Assembly: GCA_963815305.1 (NCBI GenBank)
Contig: CAWFFW010000001.1
Span: 310,001-374,000, forward strand
DNA from: CAXBID01 sp963815305
GTDB lineage: Bacteria; Bacteroidota; Bacteroidia; Flavobacteriales; Flavobacteriaceae
Reading direction: 5' to 3'
DNA length: 64,000 bases
The position numbers and the translations under genes were made by a program. Under the pieces are notes generated by a model. The model did no database searches, was not told the DNA's origin, and saw only the letters and a program-made list of their open reading frames with translations. Positions 39,519 through 47,521 of this stretch are shown one piece after another. The number at the start of each line of letters is the position of its first letter. The stretch's first letter is position 1.

Positions 39519-41129
39519 ATGAAAACAAACAAGATTATTTTTTTAATCATTGCATTTACTTTTTTCAGTATAGCGCAGTCACAAATTGCCGATCGGAATA
39601 CGTATTTACGTCCTATCGTAACCGAGTTCCAAAAAGCATGGCCAAACAATAAAACCATGAATTTAGTATTTCACGGTCATAGTGTGGTTGCAGGTTATTT
39701 CCTTACACCCGATGTACGCACCTTAGAAGCTTACCCTTACATGACATTAGCAAAATTAAAAGGGCTTTATTCCTATGCTGTCATTAACACAATTACAACT
39801 TCAATAGGTGGAGAAAATTCTGAACAAGGTGAGTTAAGACTAGCTTCTGATGTATTAACCCACCGTCCAGAAGTTTTATTCATAGATTATGCTATAAACG
39901 ACCGTGGCATAGGCTTGGTTCGTGCAAGAGCTGCTTGGATTAAAATGATTGAGGATGCGCTGGCTTATGGTACCAAAGTTATGTTAATGACCCCAACACC
40001 TGTTAGTAACGAGAATTTGTTAGATGAGAATAGTCCATTAGCACAACATGCAGCTCAGATTAGAGATTTAGCGGCCATATACCAAGTAGGTTTAGTAGAT
40101 AGTTTTAAAGCATTTCAGGATTTGGCAAACGCTGGAACCGATTTGTCAAGCTATTATGCTCAGCCTGTTCATGTAAATGAAAAAGGACATTTGGTAGTTG
40201 CTGAAGAAATTAAAAAGTGGTTTGATTTATCTCAATCCGTTGTAAATTCATCTTTGCACTATGATTTTGAAAACAACAATGCAACCACAACGTTTGATAA
40301 AGTTATCAACTCTCCAGCTACTTTTTCAGGCTCAAGTATTGTAGTAGACCCTACAAGAGGAAATGTGCTTTCTCTACCTGCAGCAAACACCAATTTACAA
40401 TTATCTGTAAATCCTTTGAATACAAGTGATTACACGATTTCATTTTGGATAAATTTAAAAGTAGAAGAATTTGGAAAACATGCATTCTATTTTACTGAGC
40501 AAAGTGGAAAACACTTACTAGGATTAACGAAAGAGAATTGGTTTGCGCCCAAACAATTTTGTTTTTATAACGCAACAGTATCAGGTATTTGCGGTACTGC
40601 CGAAAAATTAGCAACTAATGTATGGACCCATTTAGTAATAGTTGGGAATGGAACAAACGCCACCATGTATCAAAATGGAACGCAACGTAGTACTAGACCT
40701 TTAGCTCTTTCTGCGCTTAATTTTACTGATTTTTATGTAGGTACTCCTAACAGTACTTCTGCTATCTGTTATATGGATGATATTATGTTTTATCAAACAG
40801 CATTAACAAGTCAAGAAATTACTGATTTGTATAATTCTCAAATAAATGGTTCTTTGTCAAGTAAATCTTTTGATGTTAAAAACACTATTGAATACTACCC
40901 AAATCCAATAAAAAAGAATGAACAACTGAAAATTGATTTATCTGTGTTTGATTCTTCTGAATCCATTAATTTTTCCGTTACTACAATCGATGGCAAAAGT
41001 GTTTTTTTAAAAGTAATTTCCCCTGATGAGCAAAAAGATTTTAGTTATAAAGTTTCACAAGAAGGTGTTTTGTTAGTAACATTAAGTAATGGAAAACAAA
41101 AAGAATCCTTTAAAATCATTGTTGATTAA
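39519..41129 (+). CDS. SGNH hydrolase fused to LamG and T9SS sorting domain
   Basis: 536 aa. Signal peptide ending near AQSQ (about residue 23). SGNH domain (about 25-245) with NLVFHGHSVVAGY, NTITTSIGGENSEQG, DYAINDRGIGL and VHVNEKGHLVVAE, closely matching the neighbouring stand-alone SGNH protein. A LamG domain follows (about 248-440; SLHYDFENNNATTTF, YTISFWINLKVEEFG, CYMDDIMFYQ). A type IX secretion sorting domain ends the protein (about 450-536; YYPNPIKKNEQL, FKIIVD). The added domains suggest a surface version of the same esterase activity that is periplasmic or lipid-anchored in the stand-alone copy. Confidence 0.9.
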   Translation: MKTNKIIFLIIAFTFFSIAQSQIADRNTYLRPIVTEFQKAWPNNKTMNLVFHGHSVVAGYFLTPDVRTLEAYPYMTLAKLKGLYSYAVINTITTSIGGENSEQGELRLASDVLTHRPEVLFIDYAINDRGIGLVRARAAWIKMIEDALAYGTKVMLMTPTPVSNENLLDENSPLAQHAAQIRDLAAIYQVGLVDSFKAFQDLANAGTDLSSYYAQPVHVNEKGHLVVAEEIKKWFDLSQSVVNSSLHYDFENNNATTTFDKVINSPATFSGSSIVVDPTRGNVLSLPAANTNLQLSVNPLNTSDYTISFWINLKVEEFGKHAFYFTEQSGKHLLGLTKENWFAPKQFCFYNATVSGICGTAEKLATNVWTHLVIVGNGTNATMYQNGTQRSTRPLALSALNFTDFYVGTPNSTSAICYMDDIMFYQTALTSQEITDLYNSQINGSLSSKSFDVKNTIEYYPNPIKKNEQLKIDLSVFDSSESINFSVTTIDGKSVFLKVISPDEQKDFSYKVSQEGVLLVTLSNGKQKESFKIIVD

Positions 41130-41141
41130 GTATCAAATAAA

Positions 41142-41207
41142 CATATCAATAAAGAGTGATATCAGTTTGTAGCCGATACTGTTTTTGAATATTTTAAAAA
41201 AGAATAA
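41142..41207 (+). pseudogene. Relic of an SGNH hydrolase C terminus
   Basis: In one frame this reads HINKE, stop, YQFVADTVFEYFKKE, stop. It matches the end of the stand-alone SGNH gene (HINQKGHQFVADAIFDYFENISK), also at DNA level (cagtttgtagccgat is shared). It lies between the SGNH-LamG gene and the GH2 gene and is a scar of another SGNH copy, or of the recombination that gave the SGNH-LamG gene its extra domains. Confidence 0.8.
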
Positions 41208-41223
41208 TAAAACTAGATATATA

Positions 41224-43857
41224 ATGAGTTTCTTAAAAAGCATAAAAATAGCCCTTACTTGTTTTAGCCTTATAGTATTACATTCTTGTAAAAGTGAAGA
41301 TAAATTAAACTTAGATCTTTCTGGAGAATGGGGTTTTAAAATAGATTCTTTAGATCAAGGTATTAATGATACATGGTTTGAAACAAGTTTATCAGAATCC
41401 ATTTCTTTACCTGGTTCTATGGCAGAAAACGGAAAAGGAAATGATATCACTGTTGAAACCAGATGGACTGGTAATATGTGGAACGACAGCTTGTGGTATA
41501 AAGATCCAAAAATGAAAAAGTACAGGCAAAAGGGCAACGTTAAAGTGCCTTTTTGGTTAAGCCCTGTAAAAGTTTACTATGGTCCAGCTTGGTATCAAAA
41601 AACGGTAACTATCCCTCAATCTTGGGATAACAAGCATATTAATTTAAACTTAGAGCGCGTACATTGGGAATCTATAGTTTGGGTAGATAATAATAAAATA
41701 GGAACGGAAAATAGTTTAGGAACTGATCATAACTACAATTTAAGCGAATTTTTAACTCCGGGAAATCATACTATAACCATTCGTATTGATAATCGTATTA
41801 AAGATATTGATGTTGGTTTAGATGCCCACAGTATATCTGATAACACACAAACCAATTGGAATGGTATAGTGGGTAATATGGAACTAACAGCTACCTCTAA
41901 AGTTTCCATAGGTAATGTGAAATTATATCCAGATGTCGCCAATAAAAAAGTTGGTATCGTAGCAAAAATCGAAAATTTTACTGGGGATGCTCAAAATTGC
42001 GAAGTGCAACTTGAGGTTCGAAATAAAAATGGTATCAAAGAAACATTTGAAAAACTAGCAAAAAAAGTAAGTGTAGATGCTAAGGGGGAAGTTAATTTAG
42101 AATTTCCAATGGGTGATGATCCTTTATTGTGGGATGAATTCAACCCGAATCTATATGAAATGACCGTTACTTTAAAATCGCCTTCTGGAACAGATACAAA
42201 AAGTATTGATTTTGGAATGCGAGCTTTTAAAGCTAAAGGCACCATTTTCACAATTAATGATAGACCTGTTTTTTTAAGAGGAACACTTGAATGTGCTATT
42301 TTTCCTTTAACAGGTTACCCACCAACCGATGTGGATGCATGGAAACGAATATTTAATATCATCCAAAACCACGGATTAAATCACATGCGTTTTCACTCAT
42401 GGTGTCCACCAGAAGCGGCTTTTAAAGCAGCCGATGAAATGGGGGTTTATTTACAAGTTGAAGCCTCAGCATGGGCAACCATTGGAGACGGAAAACCTGT
42501 TGATACATGGTTGTATAAAGAAGCAGAAGATATTATTAATGCTTATGGCAACCATCCATCATTCGTAATGATGGCGTATGGTAATGAACCAAGCGGTAAA
42601 AACCATAAAGATTATTTAGTAAAATTTGTAGATCATTTTAAAAGTTTTGATAATAGAAGGGTTTATACTAGTGGTGCAGGTTGGCCATATATAGATAATG
42701 CCGATTTTTTCAATACAGCTAAACCAAGAATACAACAATGGAATCAGCAATTGAATAGTATTATCAATAGTCAAGCACCACAAACTACATTTGATTTTAA
42801 AGATATAATAGATAGCAAACCAATGCCAACTGTAAGTCACGAAATAGGCCAGTGGTGCGTATATCCAAACTTTAAGGAAATGTCAAAATATACAGGGGTT
42901 TTAAAACCTAAGAATTTTGAAATTTTCAAAGAAACTTTAGAAGAAAATAACATGTTGGAATTAGCTGATAGTTTGTTATTGGCATCAGGAAAATTACAAA
43001 CCTTATGTTACAAAGCAGATATTGAAGCTGCTTTAAGAACCAAGAATTTTGCAGGTTTTCAGTTATTAGACTTACATGATTTTTCTGGACAAGGCACTGC
43101 ATTAATTGGTGTTTTAGATGCTTTTTGGGATGAAAAGGGCTATGTGACTCCTGAGGAATACAGTAAGTTCTGTAATGAAACTGTACCATTAGCACGTTTA
43201 GAAAAGCGTATTTTCAAAAATTCTGATTCATTGTATGCAACTGTAGAAGTAGCTCATTATGGTGAAAAACCATTAGAAAATATAACACCGTCTTGGACTT
43301 TAACAGATAAAGAAGGTGGTATTTTTAATAAAGGAGATTTTAATAAAACCGATATACAAATTGGAAATGGTATAAAACTAGGAGACATAACAATACCACT
43401 AGCTGGAATTCAAAAAGCTCAAAAACTCACATTAACAGTTAATGTTTCAGACTTTGAAAACACATGGGATGTTTGGGTATATCCAACTAAACTCGATCCA
43501 GTTTCAAATGAAAATAGTGTTAGGGTTGTAAATAAATTAAATGCGAGCACTATAAATTATCTACAAAAAGGTGGTAAAGTACTTTTAAACATTACAAAAG
43601 GCGATATTGTAGCTGATAAAGGTGGCGATATAGGTGTTGGTTTTTCTAGTGTTTTCTGGAATACATCTTGGACTAAAGGACAAAAACCTCATACCTTGGG
43701 TATTTTATGTAACCCGCAACATCCAGCTTTGGCTAATTTCCCAACTGAATACCATTCAAATTGGCAGTGGTGGGATGCGATGAGCAATTCCAATGCTATT
43801 GTTTTAGATGATTTCCCTACTACTATAACTCCAATAGTTAGAATAGTTGATGATTAG
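41224..43857 (+). CDS. GH2 glycoside hydrolase lipoprotein, cut by an in-frame amber
   Basis: I prefer the ATG at 41224 to one 39 bp upstream because it gives a normal lipoprotein signal with LHSC. Sugar-binding jelly roll (LDLSGEWGFKID, LNLERVHWESIVWVD), immunoglobulin-like and TIM-barrel domains are present (RPVFLRGTLECAIFPLTGYPP, LNHMRFHSWCPPEAAF). Counting from 41224, the acid/base is Glu455 in AYGNEPSGK and the nucleophile Glu540 in SHEIGQW. The frame ends at TAG 43855-43857 after TPIVRIVDD; the same frame continues open to 44067 and still matches the paralogue at 49448. The truncated part is about 70 residues beyond the catalytic domain, so activity may survive. Substrate not identifiable; a beta-galactosidase-like role is possible. 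Confidence 0.85.
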   Translation: MSFLKSIKIALTCFSLIVLHSCKSEDKLNLDLSGEWGFKIDSLDQGINDTWFETSLSESISLPGSMAENGKGNDITVETRWTGNMWNDSLWYKDPKMKKYRQKGNVKVPFWLSPVKVYYGPAWYQKTVTIPQSWDNKHINLNLERVHWESIVWVDNNKIGTENSLGTDHNYNLSEFLTPGNHTITIRIDNRIKDIDVGLDAHSISDNTQTNWNGIVGNMELTATSKVSIGNVKLYPDVANKKVGIVAKIENFTGDAQNCEVQLEVRNKNGIKETFEKLAKKVSVDAKGEVNLEFPMGDDPLLWDEFNPNLYEMTVTLKSPSGTDTKSIDFGMRAFKAKGTIFTINDRPVFLRGTLECAIFPLTGYPPTDVDAWKRIFNIIQNHGLNHMRFHSWCPPEAAFKAADEMGVYLQVEASAWATIGDGKPVDTWLYKEAEDIINAYGNHPSFVMMAYGNEPSGKNHKDYLVKFVDHFKSFDNRRVYTSGAGWPYIDNADFFNTAKPRIQQWNQQLNSIINSQAPQTTFDFKDIIDSKPMPTVSHEIGQWCVYPNFKEMSKYTGVLKPKNFEIFKETLEENNMLELADSLLLASGKLQTLCYKADIEAALRTKNFAGFQLLDLHDFSGQGTALIGVLDAFWDEKGYVTPEEYSKFCNETVPLARLEKRIFKNSDSLYATVEVAHYGEKPLENITPSWTLTDKEGGIFNKGDFNKTDIQIGNGIKLGDITIPLAGIQKAQKLTLTVNVSDFENTWDVWVYPTKLDPVSNENSVRVVNKLNASTINYLQKGGKVLLNITKGDIVADKGGDIGVGFSSVFWNTSWTKGQKPHTLGILCNPQHPALANFPTEYHSNWQWWDAMSNSNAIVLDDFPTTITPIVRIVDD

Positions 43858-44067
43858 TTTGAAAATAGAAAAACAGCGTTGATTTTTGAAGTTAAAGTAG
43901 GTAAAGGAAGCTTATTGATGTCAGGAATAGATTTGCATACTAATCTAGAAAATAGATTAGAAGCAAAACAATTATTGTATAGTTTAAAAACGTATATGGC
44001 AACTGATCAATTTGATCCCAAAACAGTGCTTACAATAAATGAAATAAATACCCTGCTCACTAAGTAA
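43858..44067 (+). pseudogene. Detached C-terminal tail of the GH2 gene
   Basis: This continues the frame of the GH2 gene after the TAG at 43855: FENRKTALIFEVKVGKG, SGIDLHTNLENRLEAKQLLYSL, ending at TAA 44065-44067. The paralogue at 49448 has the same segment (FEAKVGNGKLVFSSMDL). The stop is best explained by a TGG to TAG change. Confidence 0.85.
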
Positions 44068-44102
44068 ACTAATATTAAAAAACTGAACAAAAATATAGAA
44101 TT

Positions 44103-47100
44103 ATGAAGACTGTAAAAGTTTGGAAAGAAAAAGTAGTGATACCTACTTACGAAGTTGGAACACCAGAGAAATATCCAGTTTTTTTAGATAAAAGGGTATA
44201 TCAAGCGAGTAGTGGCGCAGTATATCCACATCCTGTAATTGAAACCATGAGCGACACGAAAGTAGATAAAGAATGGGATGCTATTTTTATAGAAAACGAT
44301 TACATAAAAATAATGGTTTTACCAGCATTGGGAGGTAGAATTCAAATGGCGTATGATAAAATTAGAGAACGTCATTTTGTATATTATAATCATGTTATAA
44401 AACCAGCATTGGTAGGTTTAACAGGGCCGTGGATTTCTGGTGGTATTGAGTTTAACTGGCCGCAGCATCACAGACCAAGTACTTATGATCCAACTGATTT
44501 TTATATTGAAGAAAATGAAGATGGTAGCAAAACCATATGGGTAAGTGAATTAGAGCGTATGTTCCGTACTAAAGGTATGGCAGGCTTCACTTTATATCCA
44601 GATAAAGCCTATTTAGAAATTAAAGCACAACTTTATAATAGAACGCCACATCCGCAAACTTTCCTTTGGTGGGCAAACCCTGCGGTAGCGGTTAATGACC
44701 ATTATCAATCGGTATTTCCACCTGATGTGAATGCGGTTTTTGATCATGGAAAACGTGATGTTTCAGAATTTCCGATAGCTAAAGGAGAATATTATAAAGT
44801 AGATTATTCGCCAGGAACTGATATCTCGAGATATAAAAATATTCCGGTGCCAACCAGTTACATGGCAATAACCTCAGATTACGATTTTGTTGGTGGTTAT
44901 GAAAACGATTCCAAAGGCGGATTACTTCATGTTGCCGATCATAACGTATCTCCAGGGAAAAAGCAATGGACTTGGGGTCATGGCGATTTTGGTCAGGCTT
45001 GGGATAGAAATCTAACAGATTCTGATGGGCCTTACATTGAGTTGATGTGTGGTGTTTATACGGATAATCAACCCGATTTTTCTTGGATGCATCCGTATGA
45101 AGAAAAAAGTTTCAAACAATATTTTATGCCTTACTATAATGTAGGTGTCGTAAAAAATGCTACTAAAGAAGCACTCGTTAATCTTGAAATTATCGATGGC
45201 AAAGCCTTAGTTAAAGTGTATGTAACTTCAGAATATAATAATGCTATTATTTCTTTAAAAGGGAAAAATGGGATCTTATTAGAAGACGTTTTAAATCTTT
45301 CTCCAGAAAATGGTTTTGAAAAATCAATTGAGCTTAATGGTTCTAAATTTGAAGATTTAAAAGTATCTGTTTCAGATAAATCAGGCAATATATTAGTGGC
45401 TTGGGCTCCAGATAAAAATCTATCTGATGATATTCCAGATCCAGCAAAAGCAGCAAAACAACCTAATGAGATCGATAGCGTAGAGGCTTTATATCTTCAA
45501 GGCTTACATTTAGAACAGTACAGGCATGCTACGTTTAGTCCAGAAGTATATTATAAAGAAGGGTTAAGTAGAGCACCAGGCGATGTAAGATGTAACAATG
45601 CCATGGGCTTATTGAATTTAAGAAAAGGACAGTTAGAAACTGCGATAACGTATTTTGATAAAGCTATAGATACGTCAACAAGACATAACCCAAATCCTTA
45701 TGACGGAGAGCCTTATTTTAATAGAGGTTTAGCCTTAAATTTTTTAGGTAAAAAAGATGAAGCCTATGCAAGTTTCTTTAAAGCCTGTTGGAATGCACAA
45801 TGGCAAGATGCTGGCTATTTTAATTTAGCACAGATTGACTGTTTTAGAGGCGATTTGGTAAAAGCATTGGATCTTGTAGATCGTGCTTTAATAAAAAACT
45901 GGCACAATCACAAAGCGAGACACTTAAAGGTTATTATTTTAAGAAAATCAGGAAAAATTGAGGCAGCTAATAAACTTATTGTAGAGTCTTTAGTTATCGA
46001 TAAATTTAATTTTGGCGTTTTATATGAGCGTTATTTATTATCGAATAAACAAGAAGATTTAAATGCTCTGAAAGAATTAATGAGAGATTACGCTCATAAT
46101 TATATTGAGTTTTCTTTAGATTATGCAGCGGCTGGTCAGTTTGATGATGCTACGTCACTTTTAAAAGTACATACAGATGGTAAAGCCGAAGTTTATCCGA
46201 TGGTTTATTATTTTATGGGCTGGTATTCTGAGCAAAAAGGAGATACTGATCAAGCGTTGGAATGCTATAAAAAAGCATCAAAAATGCCAGATATCTATTG
46301 TTTTCCAAATAAAATAGAGGAGGTTTTAGCATTACAAGCAGCAAGCAAAGCAAATCCAACGGATGCGAAAGCATTTTATTATTTAGGAAACTTTTGGTAC
46401 GCTTCAAAACAATATAAAGAAGCTCAGCAATGTTTGGAAACCTCTATAAAATTAGACGATTCTTTTGCTATTTCACATCGTAATTTAGCTTTGCTTTATT
46501 ACAATAAAACAAATCAAAAAGACGAAGCAAGACAGCATTTGGAGAAAGCTTTTGAATTAGATTCTACTGATGCGCGTCTGCTTATGGAGTTAGACCAATT
46601 GTATAAAAAAATTAATGTTTCTACTAATGAACGTTTAGCACTTTTAGAAAAGCATAACGACCTTACAAATTCAAGAGACGATTTGTATTTAGAACGCATT
46701 GCGTTGTGTAATATGAAAGGCGATTTTGAAAAAGCAGAAACATTGTTGAAACAAAGACAATTCCATCCATGGGAAGGCGGCGAAGGTAAGGTGCCTTTTC
46801 AATATTTAACCATTCAAGTAGAATTGGCTAAAAAATATATTAGTGAAGGTAATTATCAAAAAGCAATCGACTATTTAGAAGAAGCTCAAACATACCCTCA
46901 TAATTTAGGAGAAGGTAAACTACATGGTACCCAAGAAAATGATATCCATTATTGGTTAGGTTGTGCGCATCAAGGTTTAGGACAAGATGAGACTGCTAAA
47001 AATTATTTTGAAAAAGCATCAGAAGGTCTTAGCGACCCAAGTCCAGCTATTTTTTATAATGACCAGCAGCCCGATAAAATATTTTATCAAGGATTGGCAT

Positions 47101-47423
47101 TACAAAAATTAGGTAGAAACGATGAAGCTAATACGCGTTTTGAAAACCTTTTAAATTACGGAAAAGAACACATGAATGATGATGTGAAGTTGGATTATTT
47201 TGCCATTTCACTTCCAGATTTATTGATTTGGGAAGAAGATTTGAACGTAATCAATAAAATTCATTGTAATTATCTAATTGGCTTAGGACAACTTGGTATG
47301 GGAAAACAAACCGAAGCTATTACAACATTTGGTAAGGTTACAGATATGACTTTCCATCTACCAGCTCACATTCATGCTAGTTTAGATTTAAGTGCTATTA
47401 ATAGCAAAAAATCTGTAGTCTAA
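44103..47423 (+). CDS. DUF5107-TPR protein, probably cytoplasmic
   Basis: 1106 aa with no signal peptide. The N-terminal half (about 1-350) is a DUF5107-type beta-sandwich, related in plan to aldose-epimerase-like or GH-associated folds: MVLPALGGRIQMAYDK, SGGIEFNWPQHHRPSTYDPTDF, HGDFGQAWDRN and GPYIELMCGVYTDNQPDF. The C-terminal half (about 460-1080) is a long tetratricopeptide superhelix (ALYLQGLHLEQY, NNAMGLLNLRKGQLETAITYFDKAID, YYFMGWYSEQKGDTDQALECYKKA, YFEKASEGL). Histidine, tryptophan and acidic residues in the first domain are candidates for a glycan-binding or catalytic site. It lies 35 bp after the detached GH2 tail. Its role in a PUL is unknown; without a signal peptide it would act on imported oligosaccharides. 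Confidence 0.85.
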   Translation: MKTVKVWKEKVVIPTYEVGTPEKYPVFLDKRVYQASSGAVYPHPVIETMSDTKVDKEWDAIFIENDYIKIMVLPALGGRIQMAYDKIRERHFVYYNHVIKPALVGLTGPWISGGIEFNWPQHHRPSTYDPTDFYIEENEDGSKTIWVSELERMFRTKGMAGFTLYPDKAYLEIKAQLYNRTPHPQTFLWWANPAVAVNDHYQSVFPPDVNAVFDHGKRDVSEFPIAKGEYYKVDYSPGTDISRYKNIPVPTSYMAITSDYDFVGGYENDSKGGLLHVADHNVSPGKKQWTWGHGDFGQAWDRNLTDSDGPYIELMCGVYTDNQPDFSWMHPYEEKSFKQYFMPYYNVGVVKNATKEALVNLEIIDGKALVKVYVTSEYNNAIISLKGKNGILLEDVLNLSPENGFEKSIELNGSKFEDLKVSVSDKSGNILVAWAPDKNLSDDIPDPAKAAKQPNEIDSVEALYLQGLHLEQYRHATFSPEVYYKEGLSRAPGDVRCNNAMGLLNLRKGQLETAITYFDKAIDTSTRHNPNPYDGEPYFNRGLALNFLGKKDEAYASFFKACWNAQWQDAGYFNLAQIDCFRGDLVKALDLVDRALIKNWHNHKARHLKVIILRKSGKIEAANKLIVESLVIDKFNFGVLYERYLLSNKQEDLNALKELMRDYAHNYIEFSLDYAAAGQFDDATSLLKVHTDGKAEVYPMVYYFMGWYSEQKGDTDQALECYKKASKMPDIYCFPNKIEEVLALQAASKANPTDAKAFYYLGNFWYASKQYKEAQQCLETSIKLDDSFAISHRNLALLYYNKTNQKDEARQHLEKAFELDSTDARLLMELDQLYKKINVSTNERLALLEKHNDLTNSRDDLYLERIALCNMKGDFEKAETLLKQRQFHPWEGGEGKVPFQYLTIQVELAKKYISEGNYQKAIDYLEEAQTYPHNLGEGKLHGTQENDIHYWLGCAHQGLGQDETAKNYFEKASEGLSDPSPAIFYNDQQPDKIFYQGLALQKLGRNDEANTRFENLLNYGKEHMNDDVKLDYFAISLPDLLIWEEDLNVINKIHCNYLIGLGQLGMGKQTEAITTFGKVTDMTFHLPAHIHASLDLSAINSKKSVV

Positions 47424-47446
47424 GAGTTGTTGAATTTTAAAACCGT

Positions 47447-47480
47447 TGCTCTCGATAAAAAATAAAACTTATTGAGAGCA
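47447..47480 (+). other. Intergenic stem-loop between DUF5107-TPR and sulfatase
   Basis: TGCTCTCGATAA (47447-47458) and TTATTGAGAGCA (47469-47480) pair over 12 positions with one G-T, around a 10-base A-rich loop. There is no T-tract, so it is more likely an mRNA-processing or attenuation element than a terminator. Confidence 0.55.
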
Positions 47481-47521
47481 TCGTCACATATAGCAACTAT
47501 TTAATTGATACATAAAAATCT

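Noticed and set aside
41185..41223. Upstream ATG of the GH2 gene as its start
   Set aside because: It adds 13 charged residues before the lipoprotein signal and overlaps the end of the SGNH relic; the ATG at 41224 gives a normal signal.
43879..44067. 62-codon open frame as an independent small gene
   Set aside because: It is in the same frame as the upstream GH2 gene and matches the C-terminal tail of the GH2 paralogue, so it is a detached tail rather than a new gene.
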